Shown: piece after piece, positions 59,868-64,000 of the stretch
How positions within the stretch are numbered: position 1 is the first letter of the stretch
How the letters are laid out: the number at the start of each line of letters is the position of its first letter
Source of the DNA: Phlyctochytrium arcticum
Lineage: Eukaryota > Chytridiomycota > Chytridiomycetes > Chytridiales > Chytridiaceae
Reading direction: 5' to 3'
DNA: 64,000 nt
Assembly (NCBI GenBank): GCA_025602905.1
Contig: JAHLKI010000013.1
Span: 1-64,000 of the forward strand
Notes under the pieces: generated by a model
What the model saw: the letters and a program-made list of their open reading frames with translations, nothing else
The model's database searches: none
What the model was told of the DNA's origin: nothing
Translations under genes and position numbers: made by a program

Positions 59868-60291
59868 CTTGACTTGCAGCCTGAGGCTTTCGCATACACC
59901 GTATGGGCTTGACCTTCGATTCCGAGTTAGAATATAGGCCCAAAAACAATCTGTGTGAATGCCAATACTTATCTCCAGCTGGCCTCTTGCTCAGGAGCAG
60001 CAAAAAAAGAAGGGAAATAATAGCCAATCATGTTCGTTTGGCACGATGTAACCATTACAAAATGGCGCCAAAGAAGCTTGTACCACAAATGAATCTGATA
60101 CTCATACTTCTTGTTCAGCGAAATGTCGCGCCGGTAGGCCATCTTTTGGAGCTTTCCAGTAGCAGCAATGCTGGTCAAAGATTCTGGAGAGTGCTTTTGA
60201 CGCTGGCGGAGAGGCCGTGACTAGGAATCGTACAGTCGGGCTAGAAATCGTACAGTCGCACAGCCACCTGAAATATCGACTGTCTCTGCGT
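59152..60291 (+). repeat. left arm of a large inverted repeat
   Basis: Positions x and 123152-x are complementary from 60291/62861 outward to the window end (59152/64000) with no indel and one mismatch seen (59770). The outer end of this arm cannot be fixed because the right arm is cut by the window. Confidence 0.95.
60221..60260 (+). repeat. two tandem 20-bp units
   Basis: CTAGGAATCGTACAGTCGGG is followed directly by CTAGAAATCGTACAGTCGCA, close to the inner end of the arm; mirrored at 62892-62931. Such tandem units near element ends are often transposase-binding sites. Confidence 0.75.
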
Positions 60292-60413
60292 CAGACTCGC
60301 GTGGAAATAATCGCAACGCGCGAACCGGCACACACAGATATATATATAAAAGAAACATCCTACGAAACGAAAATAAGAACACTACAGAACTACGAACACT
60401 ACAATGATACTAG

Positions 60414-62694
60414 CTACTCGCTCATCGCCAGGTCCATGAGTATACTCACATCCTCGTTAATTGAATCGTCTAGACCACCAGCGCTAAGGTCACTCATGCC
60501 GTTAACATCAACAAAGTCGTCCACATTACCAGCAGCACCACTACCAGTAGGCGTCACAGCAGGTAAACCACAGGCAGCCCTAATGCGCGCAGCCTCCCTC
60601 ACGTGAGCTACTTCGCATCGCTTTGCATTGTGGTCTATAGATCCACACGCGCTACATTTGGGCTTCGCCCTGGTAGCTGCCTTGGCCGTTGCGGCACGCT
60701 CCTGCTGCTCTCTAGCTACATGCGCCGACAACGTAGGATCCGCACGGGTTGAGGTGTCTGTTCGTTGCGTTTGGAAGCGTGATGCTGGGCCATAGTGTCG
60801 GCACGCTTGTTCCGTACCGGGACCAAGACGGATCCGCTGATGATTCCAACCTGGGTGAGTTGTTGCAGGGCACGCTGCCGTTGGGATGCCGTTTGCAAGG
60901 TATCAAACCGCTTTCGTACAGCAGCCAGCTCAATTTCTAGTCGCTCATAGGGATCCATTGTCGCATCGAATGGACAGTATGGATCAATATTGGTATCGCT
61001 AGGATAATATCGCCAAGCCGGATGGATGGCTGACAGTGGGATCGTCAGGTTGTACTCGTAGCGAATTTGGTCGGCGCAAGGTAAACCCATTGTGACGGCG
61101 TACTGGTGATTGCACTGTTGCAGAGGACCCTCCGTGCGAGCTTGGATAATACTGTCATAGAGGTGGTCATTGAAAGTAACGCGCGAGACATGTTCCCGAA
61201 TCTGATGGGTCTCATTCAAGATTTCGCGCATCTTCGTACTCAAACGGTCTTTTTCGACGTCGAATGCGTTCTGGATGTCGGTGAGCTGCTTGTCAATAAA
61301 GGTATCCATAGCGGCAAATATGGTCATAAAGTCGCCGACCCCATTGTGAAGCCAGTCTTTAAGGCAGCGATGCGACCCTTCAACTCGGGATGTAGCCCTA
61401 ATTCCCAGCGTTAGAACCTGACTTGTCCAAAACTTCACAAACCGCTTATGATGGACGAGCCATGTATCCTCTAGATACATGCGTATCATTGGGAAATCGT
61501 CATCAAGTTCGTCCCAAAGTGCTTGAACAGCGGCCGCATAGTCCTCAAGGGTTGCAGCATAGACGACTGAGTTCCAAAGTGTGATAATACTTTGCTTGCT
61601 TTCGTCCGTAACATCAGGGTATTTGCGCACGAGCTGGGCGCCGACGTTCTCCACAATATGAAAGATACAAAGCAGGACACTAATTCCTGATAAGAAAGTA
61701 AATAACCCAGCACAAATAAGCCTCGTTTAAGCTGAAAAGATACCTGGAAAGATCGACTCCAAGGCATTCATCAAAGCAGGGGCACAATCCACAAACGCAG
61801 TTTTGATTCCGCGGCTGCCTGCCAAAAGACCAGCTATATTGTTCAACGCCCAAGTGTAATCCTCCGCAGTTTCGCCTCGCAAAAACGCGTAACCTACGGT
61901 AAAAGACTTTCCAGTGCCGTCCACACCAAGGATGTTGAAAAGCGGCATCTGCCACTTGTTGGTTTTGTATGTACAATCTAAGATCAGTACGTCCGGGTAT
62001 TGTTGCAATTTAGCGATGCTCTTTTCATGCGCAAAAAATAAGTGCGTTAGAGCACCATCATCGCTGGTTTGGTAGCTAACCGTATATTTGGACTCAGGTT
62101 GATTCAGCCCGTCCAACAAGCACTCTATGGCAGATCTGCCCTTTGCTGCTTCCATTTGCTCCAGGGTGCGAAAGTTGCGGATATCCTTGTCAATGACTGG
62201 TTGATTCGGAAAGGTCCTGCGGAATGACAGAACAAGCTCTTTCACCGTTGTTCTGGCATGCTGCCTCAGATAATCCTTGTGCTCATCATTGAATTGCCGA
62301 TATGCGGCAAATGCAACGGTTGCGGAATTCCCGTGGTTGTGCTCATTGGAGGATTGGTGCAGGTACTGTACCACTTATTCTTGGGACCCTTTAACCCTCT
62401 CTTGTCCTGCGCGACATACTGCTGGAATTTGCACCCGCATCGCAGGCTTCCCCGGTTGCGCTTCTTCTGATCCTCTGAGTCTACGGTGGTTTCCTGCTTC
62501 TCGCGGACAGATCCCCAACGAGAGCAACGAAGATAGAACTTCTCGTTGTTGCTAGTTCTTGTGAGTGCAATTCCATTTGCTTTGGCTTTAGCCTTGGAAT
62601 ACTCGAGAAGCTCGTCAAGAGAATTGAAAGCAATCGCATTAGCTGCCGCACCAGTTTCTGCAGTCGCAGAATCTGTGGACGGTCCAGCGATCAT
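60414..62694 (-). pseudogene. MULE (Mutator-like) transposase with frameshifts
   Basis: Reading from 62694: a FAR1-like N-terminus (FNSLDELLEYSKAKAKANGI, LRCGCKFQQY, NEHNHG), then the MULE domain with the first Asp in VLILDCTYKTNKW, the second in TAFVDCAPALM and the Glu in SRVEGSHRCL, and a terminal zinc knuckle CSACGSIDHNAKRC. One intron (61743-61689) joins IFPG to ISVLLCIFH. The FAR1-like part is out of frame with the rest by one base near 62371 (TGG-TAC where TGG-GTA is expected), and a second frame change near 60790-60830 separates the zinc knuckle. The copy is therefore probably inactive, unless these are sequence errors. Confidence 0.85.
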
Positions 62695-62860
62695 GGTGAG
62701 CTACAACAAACGGAAGGAAACCCATCCTGTTTAATGCGTCGCCATCGGCGGAAAGACGTAAACTGGGGTTCTTACTTTTAGTGATGCGTTTGGAAAGTGT
62801 GTATGTGCAGGTAGATCCTCACGAGGGCGCTGTGCGTCGAGAATCTAGAGATCTCGAGCT

Positions 62861-64000
62861 GGATAGAGACAGTCGATATTTCAGGTGGCTGTGCGACTGT
62901 ACGATTTCTAGCCCGACTGTACGATTCCTAGTCACGGCCTCTCCGCCAGCGTCAAAAGCACTCTCCAGAATCTTTGACCAGCATTGCTGCTACTGGAAAG
63001 CTCCAAAAGATGGCCTACCGGCGCGACATTTCGCTGAACAAGAAGTATGAGTATCAGATTCATTTGTGGTACAAGCTTCTTTGGCGCCATTTTGTAATGG
63101 TTACATCGTGCCAAACGAACATGATTGGCTATTATTTCCCTTCTTTTTTTGCTGCTCCTGAGCAAGAGGCCAGCTGGAGATAAGTATTGGCATTCACACA
63201 GATTGTTTTTGGGCCTATATTCTAACTCGGAATCGAAGGTCAAGCCCATACGGTGTATGCGAAAGCCTCAGGCTGCAAGTCAAGATGAGCGACACCGACG
63301 CGATTCTCGATAGTCCGCGAGTCTGTGAACTGAAGAGGGTGAAGAGGAAATCACAGCGGGTAGTGCTATATGCTGCTGGATGTATGAAGTGTCGGTGCAA
63401 AGAATCTGGGAACTTCTACGTTCGTGATCTTTCGGATATTGCCTTTTTACAATCGCATGGATCGAAGCTGCATTATGATAGCAAGGAGAATTGGATTCTT
63501 CAAGCAGTCTTCTGTAACAGATGCTTCAAGAGCTTTGCTGAGCAGCATCCTGAAAGATTCGGAAGAAGGACATTGGTGGAGGACGAGCCTGCTGTGAGCC
63601 ACCACACTGATGCCGGTACACAAACTGATACTCCTCCCATTACCATTGTCGCAACACTCCCAACTCCCACCCCCAAACCCAAACCCAAACCCATCAACAT
63701 CAAAGAATCCACAAAGTTATTACGCGAAAACCCTTTCACCTCTCCAATGCCGTTTGCAGCCAGTCTGGAGGAGTTTATCGACCATCTCGACTCGAACTGT
63801 GACCAACTGGCAACCAAGATGGCGACTTTTCTCGGGTTTGAGGCCTCTTCATGGAAAACAGATTTGGGTAGACGAAGGCGCGTGATCATGGTGGCGATCG
63901 CAATGCAGGCTGCTAGCTTGCTAGACCATACATCCTCAATTAATTATGTCAAACAGCACGTTCTCACCACCTGCGAATCTCTCACTGACACAGACAAGGA
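62861..64000 (-). repeat. right arm of the large inverted repeat (cut by window end)
   Basis: Mirror of 59152-60291. The arm runs past the end of the window. Confidence 0.95.
63285..64000 (+). CDS. second copy of the 947-aa unknown protein, partial at window end
   Basis: Starts at the mirror position of the left-arm gene (59867) with the same first residues, and its 239 codons in the window match the left copy except for one: the left copy has Tyr in AAGYMKCRC, this one Cys in AAGCMKCRC. The Cys version makes a Cys-x2-Cys pair, so this copy may be the ancestral zinc-binding form. The reading frame is open at the window edge. Confidence 0.8.
   Translation, partial: MSDTDAILDSPRVCELKRVKRKSQRVVLYAAGCMKCRCKESGNFYVRDLSDIAFLQSHGSKLHYDSKENWILQAVFCNRCFKSFAEQHPERFGRRTLVEDEPAVSHHTDAGTQTDTPPITIVATLPTPTPKPKPKPINIKESTKLLRENPFTSPMPFAASLEEFIDHLDSNCDQLATKMATFLGFEASSWKTDLGRRRRVIMVAIAMQAASLLDHTSSINYVKQHVLTTCESLTDTDK

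Noticed and set aside
59152..60291. Treating the inverted arms as ordinary short MULE terminal repeats
   Set aside because: The arms are at least 1.1 kb and contain part of a protein gene; the true element ends lie outside what the window shows.

Overview
The window looks like nuclear DNA of a fungus, probably an early-diverging (Mucoromycota/Mortierella-like) lineage. The reasons are: intron-rich genes with 50-70 nt GT-AG introns, fungal TUP1, CAC2, NOT2 and acyl-CoA oxidase, a Ral-type GTPase, a Crinkler-like effector-type gene, and Merlin/Fanzor and MULE elements. The lineage is an inference; no rRNA or tRNA marker was seen.

Region by region. 1-1.9 kb: a FAR1-type zinc-finger/coiled-coil gene and a small mitochondrial-type membrane protein. 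2.2-12 kb: an unrecognised 177-aa gene, RLI1 (ABCE1), a Ral GTPase, and a 1,304-aa kinesin-like protein whose motor has lost its ATP-binding motifs and whose coiled coil is built from repeated 180-nt exons. 12.4-23.5 kb: a chromatin and chromosome block with TUP1, CAC2 (CAF-1 p60) divergent from INCENP, then ARF1. 23.8-31.2 kb: metabolic genes, namely an aldo/keto reductase-fold protein with altered catalytic positions, cysteine dioxygenase, a UMP-CMP kinase-like protein and a carboxylesterase. 31.3-34.1 kb: the Golgi golgin CASP/COY1. 34.7-37.3 kb: a chimeric mobile locus with a truncated Merlin transposase and a Fanzor (TnpB-like) nuclease, beside a MYND-family gene remnant that has lost its N-terminus. 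37.8-53.6 kb: an unknown small gene convergent with another unknown gene, NOT2, a 118-aa unknown, a large DENN/zinc-finger protein, a TUDOR-like small protein, peroxisomal acyl-CoA oxidase and a J-domain protein.

54-64 kb is accessory DNA. It holds a Crinkler-like nuclease-plus-kinase gene and then a large inverted repeat (at least 1,140 bp per arm, one difference seen, cut by the window end). Each arm carries a copy of the start of a large cysteine-containing protein of unknown function, and a frameshifted MULE transposase lies between the arms.

The core genes are ordinary housekeeping genes and do not form one pathway. The most unusual items are the Merlin-Fanzor locus, the MULE inverted-repeat structure, the pseudo-motor kinesin with exon duplication, and the Crinkler-like gene. 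Exon joins given below were read from splice-site consensus and reading-frame continuity; where they could not be settled this is stated.
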